64,000 nt of DNA, taken from positions 8,087,501 to 8,151,500 of the forward strand of contig NC_135033.1 in assembly GCF_051020975.1 (NCBI RefSeq), given 5' to 3'. The number at the start of each line of letters is the position of its first letter. Position 1 is the stretch's first letter. Under the pieces are notes generated by a model that saw only the letters and a program-made list of their open reading frames with translations, did no database searches and was not told the DNA's origin. This DNA is from Osmia lignaria lignaria. Lineage: Eukaryota > Arthropoda > Insecta > Hymenoptera > Megachilidae. Below are positions 22,304 through 34,844 of the stretch, piece after piece. A program made the translations under genes and the position numbers.

Positions 22304-22450
22304 CGTTCGCCCGGGCCTCCCCCGTTGGGCCTGTCGATAACTTCTCAAAACTCGGTGAACAACCCTACTTCCTCGCCGCCGGAGACGCTCCCTCCGTTCT
22401 ATCATCATTACCTGCAAGCGCGCACCGGCAGCTACTCCACCACTTCGTAG
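22304..22450 (+). CDS. vvl: Candidate stop-codon readthrough extension of vvl, 48 codons
   Basis: Directly after the TAG at 22301-22303 the vvl frame stays open for 48 codons to a second TAG at 22448-22450. The peptide begins RSPGPPPLGLSITS and ends PPFYHHYLQARTGSYSTTS. It is rich in Ser, Pro, Thr, Tyr and His, like the transactivation regions of this protein. By hand count 34 of its 48 codons end in G or C, in keeping with the gene. The first stop sits at the family-typical C-terminus, so an assembly error creating it is unlikely. The base after the stop is C (TAG C), a context that favours leaky termination. Readthrough is well documented in Drosophila, particularly in regulatory genes. I cannot test conservation here. 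The alternative is ordinary 3' UTR that is open by chance. Confidence 0.45.
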   Translation, partial: RSPGPPPLGLSITSQNSVNNPTSSPPETLPPFYHHYLQARTGSYSTTS

Positions 22451-23303
22451 CCACTTTCTAGTGTCTACGAACCAGCCGTACAATGCCGCTTCGCCTGTTC
22501 GCGCTCCTAGTCCGAGCTGCAGGCTGCACGCTCGACCGACGAGCCTGTCGTCGACCGGTGGCACGCTTCAACACGTCCTATGCCAGCCGCGCCACCCCCA
22601 CGACAGGCTTCCGTCCGTCTCTACGACGAGGTTCAACGGGGTTCTACGTAGCCGAAAAATAAATCCGGTCCAACGGGGAGGCTTGCTTCGCGCGATCCTA
22701 ATCGCGCCCGCCGACACACCATCCGCTTCGCCGAACATCCTTAAAACGCATCCGGAAGATCGTCTACCCAGAAGAGACACATCGCGATCGAACTCTGTTA
22801 CCTCGTGTCTCAGCGATATTTAAGTTCGCGAGTCGCCAGTGACGCGGTGTTTCGCCCGCTTCCGGCGATCTAAACCGCCCGATATTCCGGTGCCCGAGAG
22901 TGCGTAATTCGTGTACGGCCAACCGAATCCGTCCGTCCATCCATTCGTTCGTTGTGCATCGCTATGATCGCGGTGCGAGTGAAGAAGAAAATGAGATGAG
23001 ATAATGAAAAAACGAGTGCGAGAGGACGTTTTGGTGCGTCGCGTCGCGTCGCGGACAGAGCCCGACGGACGGACGGGGTGGCCGTACGGAGCAAAGCGAA
23101 TGGAACGCAGCTAAAGGCGAAGAGCGGTGTGTTCGAGCGGGATTTGTCCGAAGCAAACCCGCCGGATGATGTAACATAAGTAAATATGGACTGTAAATAA
23201 TGTACTAGATAAAGCTAGTAAGTTAAGTGAGAGAGCGCGCATCGTGGTCGTTTTCTTCGTCGTCGCCTTAGCCGTCGCCATCGCAATCATCGTCGCCGCC
23301 GCT

Positions 23304-23321
23304 GTCGTCGTCGTCGTCGTC
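23304..23321. repeat. (GTC)6 run
   Basis: Six uninterrupted GTC units in the probable vvl 3' UTR, the same unit as in the 5' leader. Confidence 0.75.
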
Positions 23322-23582
23322 TTCACCCTCTTTGCTGGACCGGACGAAACGGATTGGACATCTTGGAGGCAACGGGATCGGAATGAAAACTGGAGAGAAC
23401 GGTGTGGCGCGACGAAGTAAACGACTAAAAAAAGACAAAGAAATTCGCAATGAGGGACAAGACACGCGTTTAAACGGGGAACTCGCGCGTGTCGGAAAAT
23501 GTGTGCCGAATCCTAGCGACAGCAGAAACCCCTCGCAATGAAAAACCCCTTCTGTAAAAAGAGTAAGTATGTAAACATATAA

Positions 23583-23605
23583 ATATATATATATATATAT
23601 ATATA
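23583..23605. repeat. (AT)n microsatellite
   Basis: About 23 bases of pure AT alternation. Further TATATA runs follow to about 23660 in the probable 3' UTR. Confidence 0.85.
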
Positions 23606-25537
23606 AACAAAGATATATATTATATATACATACAAATGAATATAAATATTATATATATATGAATATAAATATAAAAAAGTCTATGTATATGAGAGAGAAA
23701 TTTATAGCGACGTCGAAAAAGGTTGTAGCTAATATTATAATTACATACTGCGATTGTTTATCATCGTCGAGGCACCGTTTCGCGAGTAAACTGTTGTAAA
23801 CGACAATAGATCCGTCATTTATAATTTGTCATTGCTACGATGATTTTTATTATTATTGCTAATTATATTATTCGTCATCCTTTATTGTCATTTATTATTA
23901 TTATTCTTTATTATTGCGATTATTATTAACATTGCTATTATTAATGTTATTACCATTCTGTTGCCCGGAGGCTAATCGTGGAGCGAGAATCTTGCGTTTT
24001 CCGTCGCCACCGGGCATCGAACGCGCTCCTCTTTCTCTTTTTCTCTTTCTCCACTTTTATTATTTTCGTTTATTCAATTATTAGCCGGGTTAAACGTTTT
24101 CCTGATCCGTTTCTCTTCTCTCAGCTTCTTTCGATCGGTTCCGCGACACGAAATTTGATTTTGATTTTCCAGCGTAACGGTATTTTACCGGGAAACATCC
24201 GCGTAGAAATGGACGTTCTCGCTCCGCGATTGGCAACGGGATTCGTATCGGCATTAAATTTCATCCGCGATGGAAAATATTTGCGTTGTTTTTCCGCGAG
24301 TTGGTCAGCTCTCGGCGTCGCGATGGCTGACTCGTCACTATTTCCCTCCGTTTCTTCGATCTACTGTACATACGCTAAGGATTAAGACGTCGTCGCGACG
24401 CGTGCGAATCGGAATTGTTCGGAAAAGAATTCGTCGAAAGGGATACGGTTTGCGAACGCGAGGAACCTCGTTCGATCTTTGCGTTTCCCATCAAAATTTC
24501 AACAGAACGAATTATACTTATCTGTATACTCGCGTTTTAAATTTGTCCCGTGTATTTTATGGTCGTGTTAAAGGACGAGACTCGATCGCGGATTGAACGA
24601 GCACGGTTACAGGGTAGAATTCGTGTCAGGAATGTCCAACTTGTCGCGACAAAGGGTCGCGGCCACCCTCTCGATATTTCCTGGGGTCTGGAATTCATCC
24701 TCTGGACAACCGGTGAGTCGTTGTTCCATCTCGATGTTCCATCTCCCATCGCGTTGTCGTCCGTTGTAAACGAGCCACGTTTAAAAAAGCATAAACCTCC
24801 CTCGCTATTAGGATGGTTGGATAGTTCCGAGTGCGACGTTGTCCTTTCGACGACTCTATTCGAAGAGAAAATTAAGAGACGAGACGTTGGGCCGACGGTG
24901 GAGGAAAATTTTGGAAATCGTCGTAAGGGTAAAACGTTCCTCAACAATGTTCCAAAGACCGCTAGTTTTCCCTCTTTAATGATACGTTCGCGTTTAACGA
25001 CAGCACCCTCGTTAGGCTCTCTAGAATATTTCTTTCGAAAAAATTGCAGACATCCTATAGTCTTGTTTCGTTTCTTTAATTTCTCAAGGCTGATCGATCG
25101 TTACGCTTTCTTTGGCTCGCGGTGTCGACGTTTCCTGCAGGGATTACGCGCGTTATCGGTGACACGGTTTCCGCGATTATTTGCTCAACTGGTCCGACCG
25201 TCGGTGCTCTATTCGAGCCCGGTGGTCTCGATCGGAACGTAGAAACGAAGAAGGAAAGAATAGAAGAGAACGCGTGAATCTTTGCTAGCAAAGGTGTCTA
25301 TTATTCGCGTTTGGCGCCGCGCGAACGAAAGGGAGAGGCGAGAAGAGAAAGGAAAGAGGCGCGATTGAGAGTTTGACAGCGAGGAAGAAGGTCGACGTAG
25401 CAGGGTAATTAATTTTCGCGCCGTTTCTGCGAAGGTAGCCGTTCGATGCCCGGCGAACGATAACGAGGACGCGTTCGACACGCGGCTTATCAATTAATCG
25501 ATCCCCAGCTTATCGGCTCAGTTTCTTTTTTTCTTTA

Positions 25538-25557
25538 TTTTTTTTTTTTTTTTTTTT
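25538..25557. repeat. Poly(T) run of 20
   Basis: An uninterrupted run of 20 T on the + strand. A second T run lies at about 25749-25763. Confidence 0.85.
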
Positions 25558-26233
25558 GTTGTTTCTTTTTTTCGTTTTCTGTTTTAACGAAAGATGAGAA
25601 CGAGGAGAGTGGAGAACGAGCGAGCGCGATTCGTCGAGCAAACGAAATCATCTTGCGTATACCACGTTGTTTTGTTGATCATCGTCCGTTCGGGGACGCG
25701 TATCCTCTCGCGGCTTCTCGCGACGAGAGACGACTCTTTCACCGTGATGATTTTTTTTTTTTTTATCGAGAAATCGCGACAGGATACGCGCAGGCGTTTT
25801 GTAAATATACGGAGAAACGATGCGTGAAATGATCGGATGAAACGGGACGGAAATGGAAGAGTTCGGTCGATTCGGTATGCCGATTTAACGAGAAAGGTAG
25901 CGTTCGAAATTCCGCTCGTCGCCTCTTGATCGAACTCTTCGATTTCTGCTCGACGCAGCCACGAAATTTTTCATTGGCGGATCAAGCAGTGAGAACATGA
26001 GCGACTGTGAATCTGTGCGAGTGCGTGTGTGCCGGTGTAGTTGAAAGAAAGAGAAGAAAGAAAAAAAAGGTGTGTTGTAAAGATTACTTTAGCCGTACGC
26101 AAATCAGGCGTTACACGCGAGCAGAACAGGACCGAAACGAAAAGAAACGCGAAAAAAAAAAAAAATAACTGTAAACATCTCCTCCTTCTCCCTGTATATT
26201 ATTATAATTAAACATTAATTATTATTAACGTAA

Positions 26234-26239
26234 AATAAA
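26234..26239 (+). terminator. Probable vvl polyadenylation signal AATAAA
   Basis: AATAAA is followed 10-30 bases later by a G/T-rich element (TGGTGGTGACACGTTTTGTT), the normal arrangement of a cleavage and polyadenylation site. It would end the vvl transcript near 26255-26265. AATAAA is common in the window, so the downstream element carries the weight. Confidence 0.45.
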
Positions 26240-26448
26240 GATCTGGCGAATGGTGGTGACACGTTTTGTTAGAATGGCAGAAACTAAATTACTACTGAAT
26301 TTTAATTAATAAACGACATGAAAGTAATACAACGTATTTGCCGTTTCTTTTCTTTTTTCTTCTGATTCATTTGCCAAGATATCGCACCTGACGAGATTAG
26401 GGAACAGGAAAGAAGAGAACACGAAAACAGGCTGATCCTCTGATTCAT

Positions 26449-26474
26449 CGTTTTCGTTTTCGTTTTCGTTTTCG
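26449..26474. repeat. (GTTTTC)n short tandem repeat
   Basis: Four consecutive copies of the hexamer, read CGTTTT or GTTTTC depending on phase. Confidence 0.8.
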
Positions 26475-29400
26475 AGAAACGTCGCTTTAATTAACACTTT
26501 GATGGACGGTGTCGCGTATTCATAACTTCGGTATGTGGATTCTTATTTATAGGATCCATTAGTGTTTTTCGGACGAATTATATTTTCAAGCATAGATTGA
26601 AAACTATCCGGTACTTTTTCGAGCCCTTTTCGAACAATTCGCGTTACTCGATTCTTTCACTTTCGAAACATTCTCCAGAAGACCAAACCAGACGAAGAAA
26701 TGAATTTCCAACACGCGATCGCAACGTTTTCTTAAACAGTTCCCTCGTTACTTAATCCAACAACGCGTAAACAACAGCGAATGGCAAAACCGACGTTTCA
26801 TCGAGTAGAATTCAGCTCGATAATTATTTCCATCGCGATACGATTCGATGCGATGCGATGCTTCTGTTCACGTAGAAGCGCGTTCCATCGGTTCGGTGAA
26901 CGTTTTCGTTTCCCCTCTGCTTCGTTCTCTGTATCGCAAAGATTTCGATTGCTTGTAGCTACCAAACGAGATTTCATAATTGCGAGTCTCGGCGAGTTTT
27001 CAACGATCTGCTCGAATCGTTTCCAATCCCCTCGTAGATATCCACGGTTCCAATCGGCCGCGAAATAATTGGAGGTAGAATTCTGGTTGGTCCAATTTTT
27101 GCTCGCGGAAGCGAATCGTGTTCGGTTGGAATCGTGTGATTTTTACTCTGACGGTGAGCTGTCTGCTGGAAGAAGCAGAAAATTCTCCTATCGTTACGTA
27201 ATCGAGATCCGAGACGTTGAACTACTTTGCACAGCTGGGATTTTCGGTGTCTGGATCCACTGGAAATTACGTCGAACGCGTCAGAAGATATCGATAAGAA
27301 CCGATACACTTGATTAAAACGCAGAACTAGTCGTGTTTTCAGGGTTAAATGAAATTATCTTTAATCTTTTTTCAATTCTGTTCATTTACAATTTTCTTTC
27401 GTTGCTTTTCAACCCAATTGACGATCAACCATACCGAAACTTTTATTTTATCTTCCTAAAATTCTTTCGCTTTTAAAATATTTCCTATTTAGGGGATGTT
27501 GTTCTCAGCTTCTAAAATAATAATCGTTTGATTTAGAAACAAGGTTGCTCTTTCGTACACTGTTAGACAGGATAGGATTTTCTTAGACGTTTCTCGCTCG
27601 TAAATTTAATGGTGTTTTAATGGAGAAACAGGTAATAAAACGTAAATCGAAACGAGCTTCGTCAGGCATCGATTCCAAACGGTCTGTTAATCGACGTCGC
27701 GTTAAGATCCTCGAGGAAGGGTTGTAGGACGATCGAATAAATTTCATCGGATCGTCGCGCTCGATCCCTCGAAGAAGGTGTTGCTGAAAGGTGTCGCGTT
27801 ACGATCTTTCAGCTACTTGAGGGAACGATAATATTAATAATCAGGCGGGCCGGTTGCTTGATCGCCGATACTCCCTGACAACTGGTAATCCAACGTTCAC
27901 GCTCATGGACAGACCAGTCCATCGTTTCGCTGATTTACCGCCGCTTTTGCTTCGCGAGTTACACCGGATTCAACGCTTCGTAACTATGATAGAAAGGATT
28001 TATCGACTCCTCGTTGAATCCCGATATCCTTGGTGGAAACTTGAATTCTCGAGGCGGGTTCAAAGTCGTCGCGATATTATGGAAACGTGACGGTTTAAAC
28101 GCGAAAAACGCTCGTCACCCGGAAGTTTCAATGGCTTTAATTGCACTGGGACAAGGCGTTGATTATTCTTGCTTTTCTCGTCAGAGAATTCTTTGTCCGC
28201 TTCGCGTTTCGAGGAAAATCAACGCGAGCCAGCCTCGCCAACGGGTGACCGTTAAATCAATTTGAGGAACAGGTTTTAGTCAGACGTGCTTGTTTCCCTA
28301 TCGATTCTACGAAATCCTGTGAACCTTGGTGCGAAGCGAAATTTTCATTTTTACCACACCTAACCGGGTGACGTAAGGATCACGCTAAAATTATACTGCT
28401 ACCGATCGAAATGCCTCTGCGGTGATTGTCGAGCAAAATTAATACGCGTGACGAGAAAACGAACGAATTCTGAGGATATATCAAAGGAAGTCGCTGCAGG
28501 GATAGAAAAAGGCGCGAAAGAACCAGGTGTCAACGAGAAAATCTTTGCCGGTTTCACCTAGCCGGTGCGTGACACGCGCGAACAATGAGCGCCGCTTCGA
28601 AAGGGGATGAGAAAGTGTCAGGTGGAGGGGGCAGGTTCGCGAGGGTAAGGGACGCGGAGGGGGACGCTAGAAATAGAAAAGAAAAACAGAGGAAAATGCG
28701 GAGGAACTCGAGATATATAATGGCGACAGGTCATAGAGAACTTACCCCTTTTGATTAATACGTAAATTATATAAAATACTAGTTACTAAAATGTGGGAAT
28801 TATAAAATTTCAAAGGCTTTTATAAAAATTATAGTAGATATCTCAGGGGTTTCGAGCGAAAGTGTAAGAGATTGGTAGAAGGGGTAGGAAAAACTGAGGA
28901 TGAGGAGGGAGAGGAGTCTCTGTGAAAGATAGGGGCAGGAAATTGAAGGGAAACGGATCGAAGCGCAGGCGCCAGCAACCCCCCTTCGAATCGCGAAGAC
29001 ATGCGCTCTCGGATAACCACCCCGTTTCCTCTCCGCCACCCTCCGCGACCTTCTACTCGGCTACCCTCGCCACCGACGCCGACGTTTCGTTCACACCTAC
29101 CAAAATTATCGTTATAGGCGTACCGTGACGTCTGCGTACACCGGTTTCGCGATCGAGTTCGTGCACGCTCGCAATTCGTGTCGCGGCTTATCCCCCCAAT
29201 CCCTCGATAAGAGTTTGTCGATAACAGCAGTATCGTCTCGTGGGTTATTCGATCGGAATTGTCCTTTCTCGTTGCTGTTTTACCGAATCACTGATTCTAT
29301 TTTCAAGATCGATGGCTTTCCCGATGTTCGAGCAGCTTTCCGTCGCAGTGGATTAGGCTGACCGATCGGTCAGACGCGTGCGTGCATCATCTACTTAGAC

Positions 29401-30384
29401 TTTCGAGCGCTCGCAGACGTGATTCAGGGGACTTCAAGTTCATGCCTCGACGATTTACCATTAGATACTGTTGGTAGCGGCTGGTGAATCATTTAGAATT
29501 TCATTCGAACTCCGAAAGTCTTGATGGTACTTTGATTTTTTTGATATAAAGGGTTGTTGGAGAGGGAGAAAGCGATCAGTTTCCTCGGCTCGTTGACATT
29601 CCACAGACGCATTAGCGAGGCGTGAACAGATCCTGACAGCGGCGCATTGATTTAATAACCGATGCCCACGCTCGAGGATAGTCGTCGTCGTCGCCGTCGC
29701 CGTCGTTTCTCTCGTCCGAGTTTGTTCGCGAACGGACGTAAGTACGTATACCTACGTCCGTCCGCGCTCGCAACGACGTGGACGGACGATACGCGGCACT
29801 CGCGGCACGCGTGTGCGGAGGAAACAATTGAACACCGTCCATCTCTCTCGCTCTTCTTTCACCGTTGGTCTCTTCTTCTCCTCTTCATTGTCTCTTTGTC
29901 TCTTCGTCGCCTGTCCAGGCTCTTCCTCTCCTTCTCTTTCTCTTTCTCTTCCTCTCTGCCCGTCCCTTTCGTCGCCGACACCGGGGCCTGTCTCTTCCTC
30001 TACGGCTCAGCAGCGAAGCTTAATAAGCACAGCTACCTACATTCCATTTCCGGTGCGCTGACGTCACTTGACAATCCGGCTACGGAGAGCTCGTCGAGCC
30101 ACGTACCGAGGCTCGTCCATCGTTTAGGTATACCCACACCTCCGTCGACCCAACACCATCAACCGTTCTGCGATTTCCTCTCGCGACCTCCGTCGGACGC
30201 CCAGCGTCTCCTCGATCGAGGACGACCCGATTCGATCGAGCGCACCTTCGATCGGCATTCCATCGTGAGAAAACGCCAGGTCCCAGTCGAAGGGTGCAAT
30301 GCTACTCGAATTTCTTTCCCGCTTTTCTTCGGGAAAATTAATCATCAGACCAGCTGACACCCGGTTCTACCCTTTTCTTTTTTC

Positions 30385-30403
30385 TTTTTTTTTTTTTTTT
30401 TTT
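30385..30403. repeat. Poly(T) run of 19
   Basis: An uninterrupted T run on the + strand preceded by CTTTTTTC-type words. It could be the poly(A) tail trace of a reverse-strand retro-insertion, but no flanking duplication was recognised. Confidence 0.8.
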
Positions 30404-31949
30404 CGTCTGTCGTTCTCGCGAGGAGTGCTTGATATTGCGTAGCAATCGCGAGGTAGAAAAAGAAAGAGAGAGGTACAGGTAGGGCGAGGAGTTGGAAGAG
30501 AAGGAACGAACGCAAAGCAGGTAGGCCTTGAACAGCTCCGGACCCACGCGTACGTACGACTCTCTAGGAGCGTTGTTGGCTCGTATATAGAGGCATTCTC
30601 GGTTCGCGCTGCCGGGCAAAAGACAGATAAATAACTCAGCTATGGCATTGGCTAAGTAAACGAGCCTACGCGCGCATTCGTGAAACGTACACCTGTACGA
30701 GTCGCACGCGTACAGCTTCGTTTCTCGTTGCGCGCACCTTCGTCGTCTATCGTAGCCATCTCTTTTTCTAACTCGCCTCCTTCGAATCGGCTCGATCTTT
30801 GTCGCGCTCGAACGACGAAGCGGCAAACTCGCGCGTAGGCGTGACTCGCGAGAGTGTCTCGCTGATCTTACGAACGACGCGGTTTTTCTATGCGTCCAAA
30901 GAACGCTCAGGGCTTGCGACAGTGTGCGCGTGTAACCGCGGCAGATAGCATCGAGAGGACGTAACCAGAAGAAAGATCGAGCTTAGGTCCCTCGGTTTAG
31001 GTAGCCGAGAACCCGTCCGCTTCGGTTTACGACTCCTCGATACTCCTCGACGATATCTCGCTTATTAGATTCCTCGTCCTTCGGCCTGCTTGCGTTCGCG
31101 GCTCGCGCAATCAGACCGGAAAGCCTCGCCGCGGTTCGGCTCGACATTTACGGCCACGATTGCTCTCGATCGAGGAAAATCTCGGCTCTGTCGCGATATA
31201 CCGGGACACTATCTCTTTCGTTCGATACCTTAAGGGTTAAAAAGTCGCGATCGGCAACGGTTTGCCGCGTGTACGCGCAAGATAGGAACGAACTGACGAC
31301 GGACGGCCTCGTCGACCGCACGCCTCCTTACTCGCTTATGAAGTTAATTGAGGGCAAACGTCCACCACCGATCTACTGACTAACCCGAAAACATTTGCAA
31401 CCGAGCTGCCTAGTTTTCACGCGAGTGCTTTACGCTCGAAATTTTAACGAACCTCGGAAAAACCGGCGCGCCTCCGCTTCGTCTTCTGGTCGACCTTCGC
31501 GAGGGAAAATGTTCACTACGTGTTATTACGCTCGATCGTCCTTCGATGCCGTAGGGTAGAAGCGTTTCCATATTTCTCTTTGCAATTTCATCTCGTCTCT
31601 TCGAAGATCCAGCGTCGTTTTTCTTCTTTTCCTACGCGCTTCGAGATTCGTTGGAGAAGAAAAGCCCGGTCGACGGTTCGCTACGATCTCTGACGCGTCG
31701 AGATCGATCAATTATTCCTCGAAGGACGCGTCAGGTTTTTTTCCACGCGAAGAAAGCTGTTCGATGCGTTGTTTATCACGGCAGGGTGGCGAAGGAAAGC
31801 TATACAATAGAGACGAATCCCCTTGGCAATTCTGTCCAGCTAGTCGGCAGATCGTCGAACAGGCTGTACGAGCGGTGCCGGATGAATTATACTAATGGCG
31901 TGACAAGTTACAAATATTGAATCTAATTATGGTAATGCGACGGTAATCT

Positions 31950-31957
31950 ATTTGCAT
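31950..31957 (-). promoter_or_regulatory. POU octamer (ATTTGCAT on the + strand)
   Basis: An exact octamer within an AT-rich patch (31890-31965) containing CTAATTATGG, another homeodomain-type word. It is about 10 kb downstream of the vvl start. Confidence 0.4.
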
Positions 31958-34840
31958 TGCTGAATAATGAAGACACACAGGTGGCACGGAAAGATCCCAC
32001 CCAGGATCCCCGTGCGAGTGACCCACAGACAGAGAAAGCAACGCGAGAAAGAGAGAGCGGAGCGAGAGGGAACGACAGCCGGTCGACTTCCAGCCATCGA
32101 TAGATATTCCAAACTCCTTCCAGCGACTTTTCAACCAATTCAAATTTTATTCGCAATCTGCAAATCTTGGATGTTTTGAAAACTTTTCAGATTTTTGATA
32201 AAACATCATTTCGTGCCCTTGGCTCTCTATCGAGAGACCCATTAAAGCGTTTTCTTTCCAGAGTTCTCGCTCGACGCACGGGGTGACGATAAGGGGTGCT
32301 TCGAGATAAAAGAGAAACTGCCAACGGACGTTTCCTTTCTTCTATAGATAGTAATATTTCCATCGCGATCGCTTTCAGTGCAACGCGTTCAAAGATTCAT
32401 CGATACGCGACGTGGCGGCGTATTTTTCGGTTAAAAGGATGGACGAACGGCGGCCGATCGTAATTGGATTGGCAAGTATATTTATCGACAACGTTGCCGC
32501 ACGCCCGTTGCATTTGTAGGCTATCCAATCCGCAGCGTGTTCGTTGCCGGAGTAATTTTATCGACCTTTTAGCCCCGCGCCGACAGCCACCGACTCCCTT
32601 TCCGGCTTTGCGAATTCGCGTCCACCTACAAATCCTCCTCCCATAACGAGTTAATGATACCGAGAGCTGGCTTATTCGCGCGACCGAAAATGGCACGGTG
32701 TTTTTACGATGCACCCGAATCTCGAAATAAGGAGTCGAAGAGAGAACGGATCCGCGCGACTAATTGAATCGTCGCTCGTTCGAGATTAGAAACCCGCGGT
32801 GAATCGCGTTCCTCCCTGCGCCGATCGGCGTAAACCGCAACACGGTCGGGAAAGGTATATTAAAAGGGTTGATTTTATGGGCCATTCGGTAGGTGGTAAG
32901 ACCGTCGTAAGACGATATCGTATTCTCTTCGAATAATCTCTGGAATTTCGTCTGCACGCGAAAATCGTCTGTCGACGCGGCGCGACTCGCCTCCGATCGC
33001 TGAGCCGACACCTTCTCCTTGACATTTTCCCTCGACACCTACGGCCTAGCTCGCTACGCGGAATTCCATCGTCGGCTTCGATGCGATTCGACTCACCGCG
33101 ACAGAGGAATCATTTTTTACAGAAACAGGGATATCGTCTGATTCACCTTAAAAGATTCTACAATATCTTAGCGATACGACCGCGCCTCTTTACGCCGCGT
33201 CGTTTAGTCACGACTAATTTACTCGGAGAGAAATGGAGCGCAGGAGGGTGGTCGGTTGATCCGCGCGATAGGAATCGCGGATAAGCGGTGAACGCACGGT
33301 CGAGTTGGCCGCGTATTCGATCGGAGAGCATCGATAAAATTGAGAATGCACGCGGTCTCCCTGGTTTTAATGAATGAACGTCTGGTGGATGCGGTAAGGA
33401 GGCAGGCTGTGAAAGTTGGGAGGGGTGCGGACGAGAAGAACGGGCCGGTGAATAAGGGGGGGCACGGTTGTTGGTACGCGGTGCGCACACCTATACGACA
33501 GTTAATAGCGTTTGTGTTACGGCGGGACGTAGCCGGAACGGATAGCTCGCCGTGGCCGTACAGATCTACATAATGTTTATTATGCTAACCTAGGCCAACG
33601 AGCTTGCATCAACAAGTGTTATATTATCATTCAAATAAAATGTTTTAATCTGCATACGTTTTATCGGCCTCCCGCGGCCATGCGGAACGCGATGCCAACA
33701 GAACACGAGACACGCGCCCGCCCTATGCTCTTACACTCTGCAACTTTTCGACTCTGAAATCGAGGAATAGAAATTTCAAGCATTCCTTACTTAGTAATTA
33801 ACGGTCATTTTTATAATTTAAATATGAAATTCATGGCGCCTATGATTGATGATCCTCGGAATAGCTAACAGGTTTGACACGCAGACTCTGTGTAGGATCT
33901 TCTTTGAAATCGAAAGATCGGTCGCGAGTTAACCGACTTGTTCCTTCGCGTTTACGACGTTCCTCGAGAACGTTTTATCGCCCTGCCGTTGGTCTCGAGC
34001 GAATTACCTCGGAGCCAGTGAGAACGGCTCCGAAACGAAGAGGAAACGCGGAAGGGAATCGAATGGCGCTCGTCGAGATCAAAGGTCGAAGGACAGTAGA
34101 GAATTTAACAGGCTTGCTAACTGGAAATCGGAAACCTTAATCGAACGGGAATCGCGATCGCGTACGCGAAGGAAAGTACGCGCGGAATAGCTCGAATAGG
34201 CGCGAAGTTTGACGGGCAGAATCGTACGGTCTCGGTCGGTCCGCCAGCGAGTGGCCGCGATAATAGGACCTATGACACGCACGTACGCACACGTACACGC
34301 GCACACGCGGTCGAGCGACTTAAGTGGCCGGCACTCGCTGAAAATAACGTTCAATTCCGACGTAACTGCACCTATGACCCTGACTCCTCTCGGTTTACCT
34401 TGAGCGCTCGTTCGGAAATGCCGAGGAACGATCGCGCGAGTGGGCGGGTGCGTCGCACTCTTCAGCTCCTCGACCCTCTCGAATTCGCTTGCTTTCTCCT
34501 CTTCGTAGGTTTCGACACAATGAAGCCCACGTACCGAACGAAGCCGGCACGCTTTCGTCCGGAAAAAAGTCCGCGTGCTTTCGGTCGACGCCCAACGGGC
34601 GCGTCGATATCCCCGGTGGTTAAACTTTCACAGAAAAGACAAAACAATTGTGTAATCACCCTTGGCGAATGGAATTGAATCGATCGAAATTTTCCATTCG
34701 AATCTCTAGCTTGATGCACGCGACGATTCCTCGATCAATGGAGTAACGTTTCGTGGTTGACCTCCGGCGTGGCGAAAGCTGATGGTCGAAGGGCAGGTGC
34801 CCTTCGGGGCGAGTACGATCGAGTCGCAATCGGATGTAAA
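31958..34840. other. Intergenic DNA, no gene seen
   Basis: An AT-rich island at 33565-33660 contains CATAATGTTTATTATG (6-bp inverted arms around GTTT) and TTCAAATAAAATG. An alternating A/C and G/C stretch (ACGCACGTACGCACACG and similar) at about 34274-34309 has Z-DNA potential. Remaining frames look like noise. Confidence 0.35.
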
Positions 34841-34844
34841 TGCG

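Larger units (their letters stand above)
22451..26255 (+). other. Probable vvl 3' UTR
   Basis: No independent gene is supported here. It starts GC-rich (to about 23560) and becomes AT-rich with ATTTA and TTATT words (23580-23960). TGTAAATA, the Pumilio recognition sequence, occurs at 23192-23199 and 25800-25807. A minor polyadenylation hexamer lies at 22658 and a better one at 26234. A long 3' UTR with Pumilio and AU-rich sites suggests post-transcriptional control. Open frames inside it (for example 24550-25242) have no domain features. The extent assumes no break between the gene and the 26234 signal. Confidence 0.5.
26260..31949. other. Intergenic DNA downstream of vvl, no gene seen
   Basis: Contains a (GTTTTC)n run at 26449-26474, GCGAT repeats at 26841-26862, an AT-rich patch at 27300-27640, and a pyrimidine tract at 29860-29965. 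Frames of up to about 230 codons occur around the pyrimidine tract, with Ser/Leu/Phe-rich low-complexity content. Confidence 0.35.

Noticed and set aside
21805..22461. 218-codon frame overlapping vvl in another frame
   Set aside because: It overlaps the POU and homeodomain coding sequence, which is strongly constrained in the vvl frame. Its early part is a shift of those codons. Only the tail after the vvl stop is discussed, as a finding.
21302..22564. 420-codon frame antisense to vvl
   Set aside because: It mirrors the vvl coding sequence, whose high G/C third positions remove stops on the opposite strand. The product is Arg/Leu/Val-rich with no domain.
23583..23960. AT-rich stretch as a possible origin or matrix attachment site
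   Set aside because: Simple AT and ATT repeats in a 3' UTR explain it, and nothing specific to an origin or attachment element was seen.
24550..25242. 230-codon frame downstream of vvl
   Set aside because: It lies within the probable vvl 3' UTR, is Arg/Ser/Phe-rich, has no domain and overlaps frames on the other strand.
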